In this document: positions 9,372-18,688 of the stretch, piece by piece | How positions within the stretch are numbered: the stretch's first letter is position 1 | Layout of the letters: each line of letters opens with the position of its first letter | From: Limnohabitans sp. Bal53 | GTDB taxonomy: Bacteria; Pseudomonadota; Gammaproteobacteria; Burkholderiales; Burkholderiaceae_C | Length of the DNA stretch: 64,000 bases | Assembly (NCBI RefSeq): GCF_003063355.1 | Contig: NZ_NESH01000003.1 | Location: 292,653-356,652 of the forward strand | Direction: 5' to 3' | Position numbers and translations under genes: made by a program | Notes under the pieces: model-generated | What the model was told of the DNA's origin: nothing | The model's input: only the letters and a program-made list of their open reading frames with translations | Databases searched by the model: none

Positions 9372-10376
9372 TCAATTCAATTCGATTTTCTGGCTGCGAA
9401 TGATGTCGCCCAGCGCTTTCGTGTCGGACGCAATCCGGTTGCGCAAACCTTCGGGCGAGGAGCCCACCACTTGCCAGCCTTGCTGGAACAAACGCGCACG
9501 CATCTCGGGCGCACGCACGATGTCGCTGACCATGGCCGACAACTTAGTGGCCACAGCCACTGGCATCGAAGCGGGTGCGGCCACTGCGTTCCAAATTTCC
9601 AGTTGGTAATCCTTCACGCCGATCTCAGACAAGCTGGGCACATCAGCGGTCACCGTGCTGCGCCCCGAGCTGGTCGAGCCAATCACCCGCAACTTGCCCC
9701 CGCGAACCTGAGCTGCTGCCATCGCGGGCGGCAACAAAGCCAGTTGCACTTGGCCGCCGAGCATGGCCGTGATCACCTGTGGGTTGCCGGGGTAGGGCAC
9801 ATGCACTGGCGCAATGCCGGCCTTGGTCTTGAGCAACTCCATGCCCAAGTGCGCCACAGTGCCCACACCAGGCGTGGCATAACTGAGCTTGTCACCTGCT
9901 TTTTGGGCTTGGCTCAGCCATTCGGCGGCGCTTTGACCAGGAGCATTGGCTGGGACAGTCAGCACCAGGGGCGCTTTACCGATCAGGCTGATGGGTGCCA
10001 GATCTTTGAGCGGGTCATAAGCCACCTTGGGGTTCAGGATGCGGGCAATGGTCATGTTGCCGTTGATCATCAGGCCCAGGGTGTGGCCGTCGGTGGACTT
10101 GGCCACGAAGTCAGCCGCGATGTTGCCGCCGGCGCCCACTTTGTTCTCGACGATCACGTTCTGACCCAAGGCTTTGGCCAGCGGCTCGGCCAAAGCCCGG
10201 GCCGTCAGGTCAGGGCTTGAGCCAGCGGGAAAGCCGACCACCAGGCGAACGCTTTGGGTAGGCCAAGCCGAGTTGGCTGGGGTGGCCCAAGATGGTGACA
10301 GTCCCAGAACCAAGGCAGCGCCAAGGGCTTGGGCCACATGGCGGCGAGAAAAACCAGTGGAGGTGAGAGCAGTCAT
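9372..10376 (-). CDS. Tripartite tricarboxylate transporter substrate-binding protein (Bug family)
   Basis: Periplasmic solute receptor of the Bug/TctC family, which is greatly expanded in Burkholderiales. The ATG (MTALTSTG) is chosen because GAAAGG lies seven bases upstream; the further in-frame start is a TTG. A twin-arginine-like N-terminus (SRRHVAQALG) is followed by a hydrophobic stretch and a likely cleavage after SWA. The mature protein shows typical Bug strings VRLVVGFPAGSSPDL, VENKVGAGGNIA and VPYPGNPQ. No TctA/TctB membrane partner is adjacent, so it is an orphan receptor. Ligand unknown. Confidence 0.92.
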   Translation of the reverse strand: MTALTSTGFSRRHVAQALGAALVLGLSPSWATPANSAWPTQSVRLVVGFPAGSSPDLTARALAEPLAKALGQNVIVENKVGAGGNIAADFVAKSTDGHTLGLMINGNMTIARILNPKVAYDPLKDLAPISLIGKAPLVLTVPANAPGQSAAEWLSQAQKAGDKLSYATPGVGTVAHLGMELLKTKAGIAPVHVPYPGNPQVITAMLGGQVQLALLPPAMAAAQVRGGKLRVIGSTSSGRSTVTADVPSLSEIGVKDYQLEIWNAVAAPASMPVAVATKLSAMVSDIVRAPEMRARLFQQGWQVVGSSPEGLRNRIASDTKALGDIIRSQKIELN

Positions 10377-10425
10377 GGCGAAGCCTTTCAAAACAAAACT
10401 GCCATGACTTTAGCGCACAGCAGCC

Positions 10426-10453
10426 GAAAAAATACCCGGTCTAAGCCGGGTAT
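10426..10453 (-). terminator. Intrinsic terminator of rpoH
   Basis: On the minus strand the sequence reads ATACCCGG, loop CTTAGA, CCGGGTAT, then TTTTTTC, 30 bases past the rpoH stop. A perfect eight-base stem with a six-T tail. Confidence 0.9.
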
Positions 10454-10481
10454 CGGAATGAACGCAGAACACAGGTCCCAC

Positions 10482-11414
10482 TCAAGCAAACTCCACCAGC
10501 GCCTTCTTCATTTTCTTCATGGCCGCCACCTCGATCTGGCGGATGCGCTCGGCGCTCACACCGAATTCGTCGGCCAGGTCGTGTAGGGTCATGCCGCCCG
10601 AGCCGTTGTCGTTGACCTTGAGCCAGCGTTCTTCCACGATGCGGCGGCTGCGGTCGTCCAGCACGCTCAAAGCGGTCGCCAAGCCATCGCTGGCCATCAC
10701 ATCGCGCTGGTGGGCCTCGATCATGGCGGTGGGCTCGTGGTTCACATCGGCCAGGTAGGCGATGGGGCCAAAAGCCTGCTCGCCATCGTCCGAGGGGGCA
10801 GGGTCGAGCAGCACATCGCCGCCGGACATGCGCATTTCCATCTCGCGCACTTCTTCGCGCTTGACGTTCAGGCTGTTGGCCATCGCGTCGACCTGGTCGG
10901 GTGTCAGGGTGTCGCGGTGCGTGCCTTCGTCGGCATCGGACTTGTAGCCCTGCTTCATCGAGCGCAGGTTGAAAAACAGTTTGCGCTGGGCCTTGGTGGT
11001 GGCCACCTTGACCATGCGCCAGTTTTTCAGGATGTACTCATGAATTTCGGCCTTGATCCAGTGCAGCGCGTAGCTCACCAAACGCACGCCTTGCTCGGGG
11101 TCGAAGCGCTTGACCGCCTTCATCAGGCCCACATTGCCTTCCTGGATCAGGTCGCCGTGGGGCAGGCCGTAGCCCAGGTATTGGCGCGATACCGACACGA
11201 CCAAGCGCAGGTGCGAGAGCACCAGCTTGCGGGCGGCTTCGAGGTCGTCGTTGGCTTTGAGCTGGCGGGCGGCTTCTTGCTCTTCCTCGAGGGTGAGCAT
11301 GGGCATGCGGTTGACCGCAGAGATGTAGGCGTCCAAGTGGCCGAGCGAGGGCACGACCGCCCAAGGGTTGCTCAGCGCGATGGCTGTGGCGGGGGAACCA
11401 GTTTGAATGTTCAT
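10482..11414 (-). CDS. rpoH: RNA polymerase heat-shock sigma factor (sigma-32)
   Basis: Directs transcription of heat-shock genes. The 310-residue protein starts at MNIQTGSP, eight bases after AAAGGAG; an in-frame start 12 codons upstream has no such site. Region 2 (LRLVVSVSRQYLGYGLPHGDLIQEGN in two adjacent blocks) and the region 4 helix-turn-helix (LHDLADEFGVSAERIRQIE) are clear. The RpoH box QRKLFFNL, which marks sigma-32 against other sigma-70 proteins, is intact. A perfect CIRCE inverted repeat lies just upstream, so transcription is probably repressed by HrcA as well as being heat-inducible. Confidence 0.96.
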   Translation of the reverse strand: MNIQTGSPATAIALSNPWAVVPSLGHLDAYISAVNRMPMLTLEEEQEAARQLKANDDLEAARKLVLSHLRLVVSVSRQYLGYGLPHGDLIQEGNVGLMKAVKRFDPEQGVRLVSYALHWIKAEIHEYILKNWRMVKVATTKAQRKLFFNLRSMKQGYKSDADEGTHRDTLTPDQVDAMANSLNVKREEVREMEMRMSGGDVLLDPAPSDDGEQAFGPIAYLADVNHEPTAMIEAHQRDVMASDGLATALSVLDDRSRRIVEERWLKVNDNGSGGMTLHDLADEFGVSAERIRQIEVAAMKKMKKALVEFA

Positions 11415-11443
11415 ACCAGAACTCCTTTCAGAATACCTCAATA

Positions 11444-11470
11444 TTAGCACTCTCTGGCGAGGAGTGCTAA
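11444..11470. promoter_or_regulatory. CIRCE operator (HrcA binding site) upstream of rpoH
   Basis: Perfect inverted repeat TTAGCACTC, nine-base spacer, GAGTGCTAA, identical to the CIRCE consensus. Its near edge is 29 bases upstream of the rpoH ATG and so is placed to cover the promoter or transcription start. HrcA is not encoded in the window. Confidence 0.93.
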
Positions 11471-11571
11471 TGGACGGCGTTGGGGGTACCCGCAGTCATG
11501 GGGTTTTCCCTGATTTTGCAGGCGACTCATGGCCGCGTCTGTGCGCTGGAGAACGAGTTGAGCCGGGGTGA

Positions 11572-12663
11572 TCAGCTCAGCAGGGCCTGGGCAAACTCGC
11601 GGGCGTTGAAGGTTTCCAAGTCTTCCAGCTTCTCACCCACGCCAATGAAGTACACCGGAATCGGCTTTTCGCGGGCAATGGCGCACAGCACGCCGCCCTT
11701 GGCGGTGCCGTCCAGCTTGGTCACGATCAGGCCCGTCAAGCCCAGCGTGTCGTCAAAGGCTTTGACTTGGGCCAGAGCGTTTTGCCCGGTGTTGCCATCG
11801 ATCACCAGCAGCACCTCGTGTGGGGCGGTGCCATCGGCTTTTTGCACCACGCGCTTGATTTTTTTCAGCTCTTCCATCAGGTGCAGCTGCGTCGGCAGGC
11901 GCCCGGCGGTGTCCACCAGCACCACATCGCGGCCTCGGGCGCGGCCTGCGCTCACCGCGTCAAAACTCACGGCAGCCGGGTCTCCGCCTTGCTGGCTGAC
12001 GATCTCGACCGTGTTGCGGGTGGCCCACACCGCCAGCTGCTCCTTGGCCGCAGCGCGGAAGGTGTCGGCCGCCGCCAGCAGCACGCTCAGGCCTTCGTCG
12101 GCCAGGTGCTTGGTCAGTTTGCCAATCGAGGTGGTTTTGCCCGCGCCGTTGACGCCTGCGACCATGATCACGGTGGGGTGGTGGTCGCCAATGCTCAGGG
12201 GCTTTTGCAGGGGCGTCAGCAAGTCGGTGATGGCGTCGGCCAGCAGGGTTTTGACCTGCGAGGGATCGGTCGCCTTGGCCTCTTTCACGCGGCGCTTGAG
12301 GTCTTGCAGCAAATGCTCGGTGGCTTTGACCCCGGTGTCAGCCACCAACAGCGCGGTTTCCAGCTCTTCATAGAGTTCGTCGTCAATGCGTGTGCCGGTG
12401 AAGACGTTGGTGATGCTGGAGCCGGTCTTGCGCAATCCGGCTTTGAGGCGGTCAAGCCAACCTTGTCGGGCGGCGGGGGCGGCAGGTGTTGCCTCAGCCG
12501 CGCTCGGTGCAGCTGCAGTGGGGGCACTGGCAGGCGCGGTTGCTTGCGCGGCAACGGGGGTTGAAACAGTGGTGGCTGCAGGGGGAGAAGCGGTGGGTGC
12601 AGCAGCCGATGGGGCCGATGAGACCTCAGCAGGAGGGGATTTTTTTTTGAAGAAACTGAACAT
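11572..12663 (-). CDS. ftsY: Signal recognition particle receptor FtsY
   Basis: SRP receptor GTPase that docks ribosome-SRP complexes at the inner membrane. The 363-residue protein starts MFSFFKKK, followed by an Ala/Pro/Thr-rich acidic-poor linker to about residue 65 that stands in for the long A domain of E. coli. The NG domain is complete: GVNGAGKTTSIGKL (G1), DTFRAAAKEQL, DTAGRLP (G3) and TKLDGTAKGG (G4). An in-frame longer form would run through the divergent peptidase gene and is rejected. The gene is transcribed away from the M16 pair. Confidence 0.96.
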   Translation of the reverse strand: MFSFFKKKSPPAEVSSAPSAAAPTASPPAATTVSTPVAAQATAPASAPTAAAPSAAEATPAAPAARQGWLDRLKAGLRKTGSSITNVFTGTRIDDELYEELETALLVADTGVKATEHLLQDLKRRVKEAKATDPSQVKTLLADAITDLLTPLQKPLSIGDHHPTVIMVAGVNGAGKTTSIGKLTKHLADEGLSVLLAAADTFRAAAKEQLAVWATRNTVEIVSQQGGDPAAVSFDAVSAGRARGRDVVLVDTAGRLPTQLHLMEELKKIKRVVQKADGTAPHEVLLVIDGNTGQNALAQVKAFDDTLGLTGLIVTKLDGTAKGGVLCAIAREKPIPVYFIGVGEKLEDLETFNAREFAQALLS

Positions 12664-12691
12664 GGCGTGGATTTCAAGGATCATGCATTCT

Positions 12692-14140
12692 ATGAAACCG
12701 AACTTTCTCTTGGGACTTTTGCTGTCAACAGCCCTGCTGACCAGCAGCTTCAACGCCACGGCGCAGGCACCGCAGGGCCAAGCCAGCACCCCAACCACAG
12801 GGCAGGCCCCGACGGCCAGCGTGACCCAGGTGCACACCTTCACTTTGGCCAATGGCATGGCGTTGTGGGTCAAACCCGATCGCCGCGCCCCCACGGCGGT
12901 GCACATGGTGTGGCTGCGTGTGGGCTCCATGGACGAGGTGGATGGCACCAGCGGTGTGGCCCATGTGCTCGAGCACATGCTCTTCAAGGGCACGCCCAGC
13001 TTGGCAGTGGGAGAGTTTTCCAGGCGTGTAGCTGCATTGGGTGGGCGCGAAAACGCCTTCACCGCTAAGGACTACACCGGTTATTACCAGCAGATTCCGT
13101 CGAACCAACTCGAAGCGGTGATGCGCTTGGAGTCGGACCGTTTTGCCAACAACCAGTGGCCCGATGCCGAATTCGCCAAAGAGCTGGAGGTGGTGAAAGA
13201 AGAGCGCCGACTGCGCACCGACGACAACCCCCGCGCCCAGTTGCACGAACTGCTCTCGGCCACGGCACTGGCGGCCTCGCCGTACCGCCGCCCCATCGTC
13301 GGCTGGATGAGCGACCTCGAGGCCATGACTGCGCAGGACGCCCGCGACTTTTACCGCAAGTGGTACACCCCGGCCAACGCGGTGGTGGTGGTGGCGGGCG
13401 ATGTGGACCCGCTGCAAGTCAAGGCACTCGCTGAAAAGTATTACGGCGTCATCCCGACCCGTGCTGTGCCTGATCGCAAACCCCGGGCCGAGCCCCTGCA
13501 GCAAGGCCTGCGCCGCTTCGAGTTCAAAGCCCCTGCCGAGCAGTCGTATGTGGCCTTGGCCTTCAAGGTGCCGCGCTTGGCGAGCCTTGAGGCCTCGCCC
13601 GAGCACGACGATGCCCTGGCCTTGACGGTGCTGGCTGCTGTGCTCGATGGCTACAGCGGTGCGCGTTTGGACCGTGCCCTGACCCAAGGTGAAAACCGCC
13701 TGGCCGACAGCGTGGGGGCCTACAACGGCCTCATGGGACGTGGGCCACAGTTCTTTTATTTGGAAGGCGTGCCCGCCAAAGGCCAAACACCGCAAGCGCT
13801 GGAAGCTGCTTTGCGGGCCCAGGTGCAGCGCGTGGCCACTGAAGGCGTCAATGAAGCCGAGTTGCAGCGCGTCAAAACCCAATGGGTGGCCAGCGAAATC
13901 TACAAGCTCGACTCTGTCTTCAACCAGGCCCGCGAGCTCGGTGTGGCCTGGACGCTGGGTTTGCCGCCGGACTACGGGGCGCAACTGATCGCCCGTTTGC
14001 GGCAGGTCACGCCCGCTCAGGTGCAGGCCGTGGCGCAAAAGTATTTTGGTGACGACAGCCTCACCGTGGCCACCTTGCTGCCCCAGCCTTTGTCGGGCCA
14101 GCCCCGGGCGCGCCGCGCCCTGCCCGGTGCCCGTCATTGA
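12692..14140 (+). CDS. M16 family zinc metallopeptidase (active subunit)
   Basis: Insulinase-family (pitrilysin) peptidase, 482 residues, with an N-terminal signal sequence ending around ATAQA, so probably periplasmic. The inverted zinc motif HVLEH is present, with the downstream Glu in the KELEVVKEERR region. CAAGGA lies about eleven bases upstream of the chosen ATG; another ATG three codons earlier is possible. It is followed, with overlapping ends, by a second M16 protein without this motif. The pair resembles two-subunit M16B peptidases. Confidence 0.93.
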   Translation: MKPNFLLGLLLSTALLTSSFNATAQAPQGQASTPTTGQAPTASVTQVHTFTLANGMALWVKPDRRAPTAVHMVWLRVGSMDEVDGTSGVAHVLEHMLFKGTPSLAVGEFSRRVAALGGRENAFTAKDYTGYYQQIPSNQLEAVMRLESDRFANNQWPDAEFAKELEVVKEERRLRTDDNPRAQLHELLSATALAASPYRRPIVGWMSDLEAMTAQDARDFYRKWYTPANAVVVVAGDVDPLQVKALAEKYYGVIPTRAVPDRKPRAEPLQQGLRRFEFKAPAEQSYVALAFKVPRLASLEASPEHDDALALTVLAAVLDGYSGARLDRALTQGENRLADSVGAYNGLMGRGPQFFYLEGVPAKGQTPQALEAALRAQVQRVATEGVNEAELQRVKTQWVASEIYKLDSVFNQARELGVAWTLGLPPDYGAQLIARLRQVTPAQVQAVAQKYFGDDSLTVATLLPQPLSGQPRARRALPGARH

Positions 14141-14148
14141 AGCGCTTT

Positions 14149-15549
14149 ATGAAAGTTTCACACCCCATGTTCCTGACCCCTTCCTTGAACGCCCTGGCTT
14201 GGCGGCGCACGGCATTGGCACTGGCCTGTTGGGCCGCAGCCAGCTGGGCGCACGCGTCCCTGCCCATTCAACATTGGACGCAGCCCAGCGGTGCGCGTGT
14301 GTATTTGGTCGAGAGCCACGCCATCCCCATGGTGGATGTGCAGATCGACATCGATGCGGGCAGCCGCCGTGACCCGGCGGCGCAGGCTGGCCTGGCCTCG
14401 GTCATGGCTGGGCAAATGGCCAATGGCACCCGTGCCGAGCCACAAGTGCAAGGGCAGGGCCCAGGCCCATACCCCCAGGCCATGGACGAAAACCAGATCG
14501 GTGAAGCCTGGGCCGACTTGGGGGCCAGCTTTGGCGCCAGTGCAGGTGGTGACCGCATGAGCTTTGCCTTGCGCAGCCTGAGCTACCCTGACCTGCTGGA
14601 AAAGGCGGTGGCCTTGGCGGCGCGGCAAATGGCGCACCCGGCTTTCCCTGAGGCCATGTGGTTTCGTGACCGCGAACGCATCAGCGCCTCCATCCGTGAA
14701 TCCCTGACCAAGCCCGGCACGCAGGTGCAGCACCGCTTTGCACAGGCCGTGTATGGCACGCACCCTTATGGCCAACGCGTCACGCCTGAGACCCTTTCGC
14801 GCATCGGTGTACTAGACCTGAAAAACCTCCACGCCCAGGCCTTGCGCGCTTGCCGCGCTACGGTGAGTGTGGTGGGCGCTTTGACCCGCGCGCAGGCGGA
14901 CGACTTGGTGCAGCGCCTGCTGGCGCAGTGGCCCCGCGAATCAGGCTGCCCCAGCTTGCCGACCGTGCCCGAAGTGGCCCCTTTGGCCGCCGCGCAAAAC
15001 CTGAACTTGCCCTTTGACTCAGCCCAAGCCCATGTGCTGATTGGTCAGCCCGGCTACAAACGCACCGACCCCGACTTCTTTGCCTTGCTGGTGGGCAACC
15101 ACATTTTGGGCGGCGGCGGCTTCGTCTCTCGCCTGACCGAACAGGTGCGCGAAAAACGCGGCCTGAGCTACAGCGTGTACAGCTATTTTTCGCCCGGCCT
15201 GCACGCCGGTGCCTTCACCGTGGGACTGCAAACCCGACCCGACCAGGCCAAGCAAGCTGTGGCTGTGGCTCAAGAGGTGGTGCAAGAATTTGTCCGCCAG
15301 GGCCCGACCGAGGCCGAGCTGACAGCGGCCAAGTCCAACCTGATGGGCGGCTTTGCGTTGCGCATCGACAGCAACCGCAAGCTGCTGGACAACGTGGCCA
15401 ACATCGCATGGAACCGTCTGCCGCTGGATTACCTGAATACCTGGACGCGGCAGATCGAGCGCGTTAGCTCAGCCGATGTGCAACGCGCCATGGCCCGGGT
15501 GCTGCAGCCCGATCGCATGGTGACGGTCGTGGTGGGTGCATCGCCCTGA
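14149..15549 (+). CDS. M16 family peptidase-like protein, zinc motif absent (partner subunit)
   Basis: A 466-residue M16-family protein with a signal peptide (hydrophobic segment ending SWAHA). At the place where HxxEH should occur it reads GLASVMAGQM, so the zinc site is missing. The C-terminal domain keeps the Arg/Tyr-type substrate segment EKRGLSYSVYSYF, typical of the non-catalytic partner in M16 heterodimers. It starts eight bases after the upstream M16 gene (a TTG start overlapping its stop is also possible). It probably forms an obligate complex with that protein. Confidence 0.9.
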   Translation: MKVSHPMFLTPSLNALAWRRTALALACWAAASWAHASLPIQHWTQPSGARVYLVESHAIPMVDVQIDIDAGSRRDPAAQAGLASVMAGQMANGTRAEPQVQGQGPGPYPQAMDENQIGEAWADLGASFGASAGGDRMSFALRSLSYPDLLEKAVALAARQMAHPAFPEAMWFRDRERISASIRESLTKPGTQVQHRFAQAVYGTHPYGQRVTPETLSRIGVLDLKNLHAQALRACRATVSVVGALTRAQADDLVQRLLAQWPRESGCPSLPTVPEVAPLAAAQNLNLPFDSAQAHVLIGQPGYKRTDPDFFALLVGNHILGGGGFVSRLTEQVREKRGLSYSVYSYFSPGLHAGAFTVGLQTRPDQAKQAVAVAQEVVQEFVRQGPTEAELTAAKSNLMGGFALRIDSNRKLLDNVANIAWNRLPLDYLNTWTRQIERVSSADVQRAMARVLQPDRMVTVVVGASP

Positions 15550-15552
15550 TCG

Positions 15553-15597
15553 GAACCTGTTGCCGAGTCAAATAAGCGGTCCCCTCGGAATAGGTTC
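15553..15597. other. Imperfect stem-loop after the M16 operon
   Basis: GAACCT pairs with AGGTTC and, inside it, CCGAG pairs with CTCGG, starting three bases after the stop of the second M16 gene. There is no T-run, so this is only a possible 3'-end structure. The rest of 15598-15947 holds no convincing gene or repeat. Confidence 0.35.
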
Positions 15598-15947
15598 TGC
15601 ACCGACTTCTGCTCTTTGGGCTATCGCCGGAAATGAGTTTTTTCTTCCTCGATGTGGTGGCTCTGCAAGGCCTTGACAAAAAATGTTGAAGATTCGCTCG
15701 CAATTGTTTGCGTGGGTCGCAGGTACCACCATTGCTGGCTAATCTTCTAACAAGAAAAATGCGCAAATATGCCCAAGTGGCTGTTGTCGAAATGCTTCAT
15801 CGGGGTGTTGATTTTCTAGTTGATCCTGTGCATGGTGTCTGTCATGTTTGAAATAAATGGGGAAAACTTGAGAGTGCTGCATTCGCGCTGACCGGATAGC
15901 TATGCCTTTGATCCGATGGGCGAGATGCCAGCATTTTTTTCGCAGAT

Positions 15948-17580
15948 CAAATTAGTCGCCCCTGCAAAATTCATTTCAAGCCATCGCCCAGCGCTGATCT
16001 GAGTTTTTCAGTCGGTTGAGGCCAAAGATTTCGGCCAATTTCCCAAACAAGCCGGCCAAACCACTCGCCTGCAACAGGCACAACAAAAGGCCCAGGCCTT
16101 TTTTGACGATCATCCGCAGCAACCAGCGGATGTTGTAGCCCGCCGCGCACAGCACCGCGTGCAGTGCATCGCCTTCTGACCCTTTGAGGTGACAGCGGTC
16201 CATACGGTGATCCGCTTTGAGGTGCCCGATGATCGGCTCGATCGCTTGGCGGCGTTTGAGCAGCCTGCGCTCTTCATCGGTCAGCCGCTTGTCCTTGCCT
16301 CGGTGTTTGATCTCGATGTCCGGGTTGTCCTTGTCCACGCCCCGGTAACCCAGGTCTGCGTACACCACCTCAGGCTTGACGCCCAAGCCTTGCATCAGGA
16401 TGGCGCTTTGCTCGATCTGCTCGTGCATGGTGTGGCCGTCATACGGGTTGCCTGGGAAGCTCCTGGCTCCCACGATCAAATTGCCCTTGAGCGTCATGGC
16501 TAAACCGACCTTCACACCAAACTCGTAGGGGTTGCGACTTTTGCCCTTGCTGATGCACTCCACCTCGGGTGCATGCCAGCTGTAGAGCTTGGCGCGGTTG
16601 TCCACCGCTTTGCGGCTGCCGGTCTGCGTGACCAAACGTTTGGCCTTGTCCAAGGTCTGGCCCAAGGTGTCTTGTATGGCTTGGCTGAGCGTGCTCATCT
16701 TGCGAGACACCTCGCGCTGCAACCGCCCGACGATGGTGCGTTGGCGTTTGATGACTTTGCGCATGCGCTTGAACTGGCGGGCATGTGCGTAGCGCCCAGC
16801 CTTGTAGCCCAGCAGTTTGCCTTCTTTGGCGTAGGTTTGCTTGAGCTCGATTCCATTGGCCTTGGCCGCCTCCACTACCTTGGACCTGGCCGTCTCCAGC
16901 AGCTTGCTGTCGGTGGGGTGCGCCACCGCCTTCTCTTGCACCGTGGAGTCCACGATCACGCGGGTCAACTCTTTCTTGGCAATCAGCTTGAGCGTGACGG
17001 CCACTTCCATGGTGCGGGCCAGCAGTTCTTCTACGCCTTCTTCCCCCAGAGCTTTACGGAAGCGCCCCAGTTGGGTGGGGTCGCACGGCCACTGGTGCTC
17101 AAAATATTCGTTGCCAGAAAAGTACTGCCAAGTGGGTGTCTCCCCCCAGCGCTGGATCACGTCCTCATCGCTCTCGTTGAACGCATGCTTGAGGTACAGC
17201 AGCGCCACCATCAAACGGGTGGGCAGACGAGGCCGACCAGCATTGGAGACGCCGCCACCGGCAACGGCCGAGACCGAGCCAAATAAATCCAAGTCTTCAA
17301 TCTTCTTGCCAGCCTTGACCTGGCGTGCCTAGCGCTGCGCAAGGGAAGCTTCGATCTCTTGCCAGGGCATGCGGTTGGCCAGCACTGCCAGCGGGTGGCG
17401 CAAATCGATCATCTGGTCCAGGCGGTTGCGGAAAAAGTCATCGGTCATGGCGCTGCTTTCAAAAACTCCCAGAAAACAGGCGCCATTGAATATCTATTTG
17501 AGAGTTTTGACCATCCGGATTCACCCCACATCACAAGCATTCATGCGGGTTGCAGGGGTTTTGCAGGGCCGACAAATTAG
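15948..17580 (-). mobile_element. IS5-family-like insertion sequence with 8-bp target duplication
   Basis: The element proper spans 15956-17572 (1617 bp). Its ends are inverted repeats TCGCCCCTGCAAAA (left) and TCGGCCCTGCAAAA (right, read inward), 13 of 14 identical. Each end is flanked by the same octamer CAAATTAG (15948-15955 and 17573-17580), a target site duplication. It contains one transposase gene on the minus strand. The intact ends and duplication suggest a fairly recent insertion between the M16 operon and the low-GC lipoprotein gene. Confidence 0.92.
15976..17448 (-). pseudogene. IS5-like DDE transposase interrupted by an in-frame amber codon
   Basis: From the ATG (MTDDFFRNRLDQ) the frame stays open for 490 codons except for a TAG at codon 40 (17329-17331), in the context SLAQR-stop-ARQVKAG. 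The rest is a complete DDE transposase: VIVDSTVQEKA (first D), VVYADLGYRGVD (second D) and RQAIEPIIGHLKADHRMDR (E). A TTG start after the stop could give a 438-residue protein lacking the N-terminal 52 residues. Either a point mutation has inactivated the gene or the shorter form still works; the first is more likely. Confidence 0.88.
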
Positions 17581-17681
17581 GTTCAACCAAGGGTCAAGGA
17601 CTCGCATCTCTGTTTTTACTTAAAGTTTATAATTAAATTTTTAAAAATAAATATAAAATATCAATTTTTTGGGAGAGGTGT

Positions 17682-18656
17682 GTGAAATATATATCCACTT
17701 TTGCAGTCTTGCTTTTTACCTTTGTTCTGTCGGCCTGTGGAGGAGGAGGCTCATCAGGTTTGCCTACTTTGGAGTCTATTGAAATCAACGCACCAAGAAC
17801 TCAATTGAAGGCGGGCGAGACCATAGAGTTGTCTGCTACAGGCATCCAAAGCGATGGCAGAAAAATCTTTGTTTCTGTCAACTGGTCGGTATCAGATGAA
17901 TCGATAGGAACCATGTCCAGCAATCGTTTTACCGCAAAAAAACCTGGGCAAGTGGATGTGATTGCTACAGAAGTGTTTAAGAGAATCTCCCCTGGCAAGC
18001 TCAAACTCACTATCTCACCCTCAAGTCCCACGGGCGTTAACGTACTTGGTTTTCAGGATGACAAAACCCAGTATGCGACAGGAGATACCCGAAAACTGAG
18101 TGCGGTTGCTGTCCATCCTGAAAACAGCAAAACACCTATAGCCACTGCTATTACTTGGACTTCCAGCAACACAAACGTGGCTACTGTTGACGCCTCTGGA
18201 ACCTTTAGGGCTTTGTCATCAGGCGCAGTCGCAATCACAGCTATGTGGGGCGGGTTCAGCGAAATTGTCAATATTGAAATCAAGCAAGCTGATAGTGCTC
18301 CCATCTTGGTTAAGTGCAATGCGCAGGTGCCAATCAGCAGGACAGCTTGGTCGGCAAAGCGCCTTTCTGATCCACAAAATGGCGCTGAATGGATTAAATT
18401 TGACACTGACTCATGTACCAATGATTTTGTTGGTTTGTATGTGCGTGATGAAAGTAAAAAGCCCATAACAGGCGGCGAGAGCAATGATTTCTTTGCCTTG
18501 ATTACAGCGAGCAAGGTTGATGGTAGGTATCAGACTTCTGTCACAAATAGAGACTTGAATGCAGGCGATAAGTTCCTGACAGTCGGAGCACTTAGTTTTG
18601 GGACGTCCTTCTTTTTCACGCCCTTTAGTTCCTCGGGAACAGACCTGGTTGATTAG
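17682..18656 (+). CDS. Lipoprotein with bacterial Ig-like (BIG2) domains
   Basis: A 324-residue protein starting at a GTG with GGGAGAGG upstream. A lipoprotein signal ends in LSAC followed by GGGGSSG. Two BIG2-type domains follow (about residues 30-110 and 115-205): each has the hallmark of a Ser/Thr-rich strand ending in an 'AVDASGTFRALSSG'-like turn, for example NVATVDASGTFRALSSGAV. The C-terminal 110 residues contain two Cys and match no family I recognise. GC is clearly lower than in neighbours and the 5' flank is very AT-rich. It sits beside an insertion sequence, which suggests horizontal gain. Confidence 0.82.
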   Translation: MKYISTFAVLLFTFVLSACGGGGSSGLPTLESIEINAPRTQLKAGETIELSATGIQSDGRKIFVSVNWSVSDESIGTMSSNRFTAKKPGQVDVIATEVFKRISPGKLKLTISPSSPTGVNVLGFQDDKTQYATGDTRKLSAVAVHPENSKTPIATAITWTSSNTNVATVDASGTFRALSSGAVAITAMWGGFSEIVNIEIKQADSAPILVKCNAQVPISRTAWSAKRLSDPQNGAEWIKFDTDSCTNDFVGLYVRDESKKPITGGESNDFFALITASKVDGRYQTSVTNRDLNAGDKFLTVGALSFGTSFFFTPFSSSGTDLVD

Positions 18657-18688
18657 AGTTGGGTTTTTTCAATTACTTCTTTTCAGTT

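Noticed and set aside
15464..15766. 100-codon minus-strand open frame in the gap before the IS
   Set aside because: Half of it opposes the M16 gene, there is no ribosome binding site, and it has no protein-like features.
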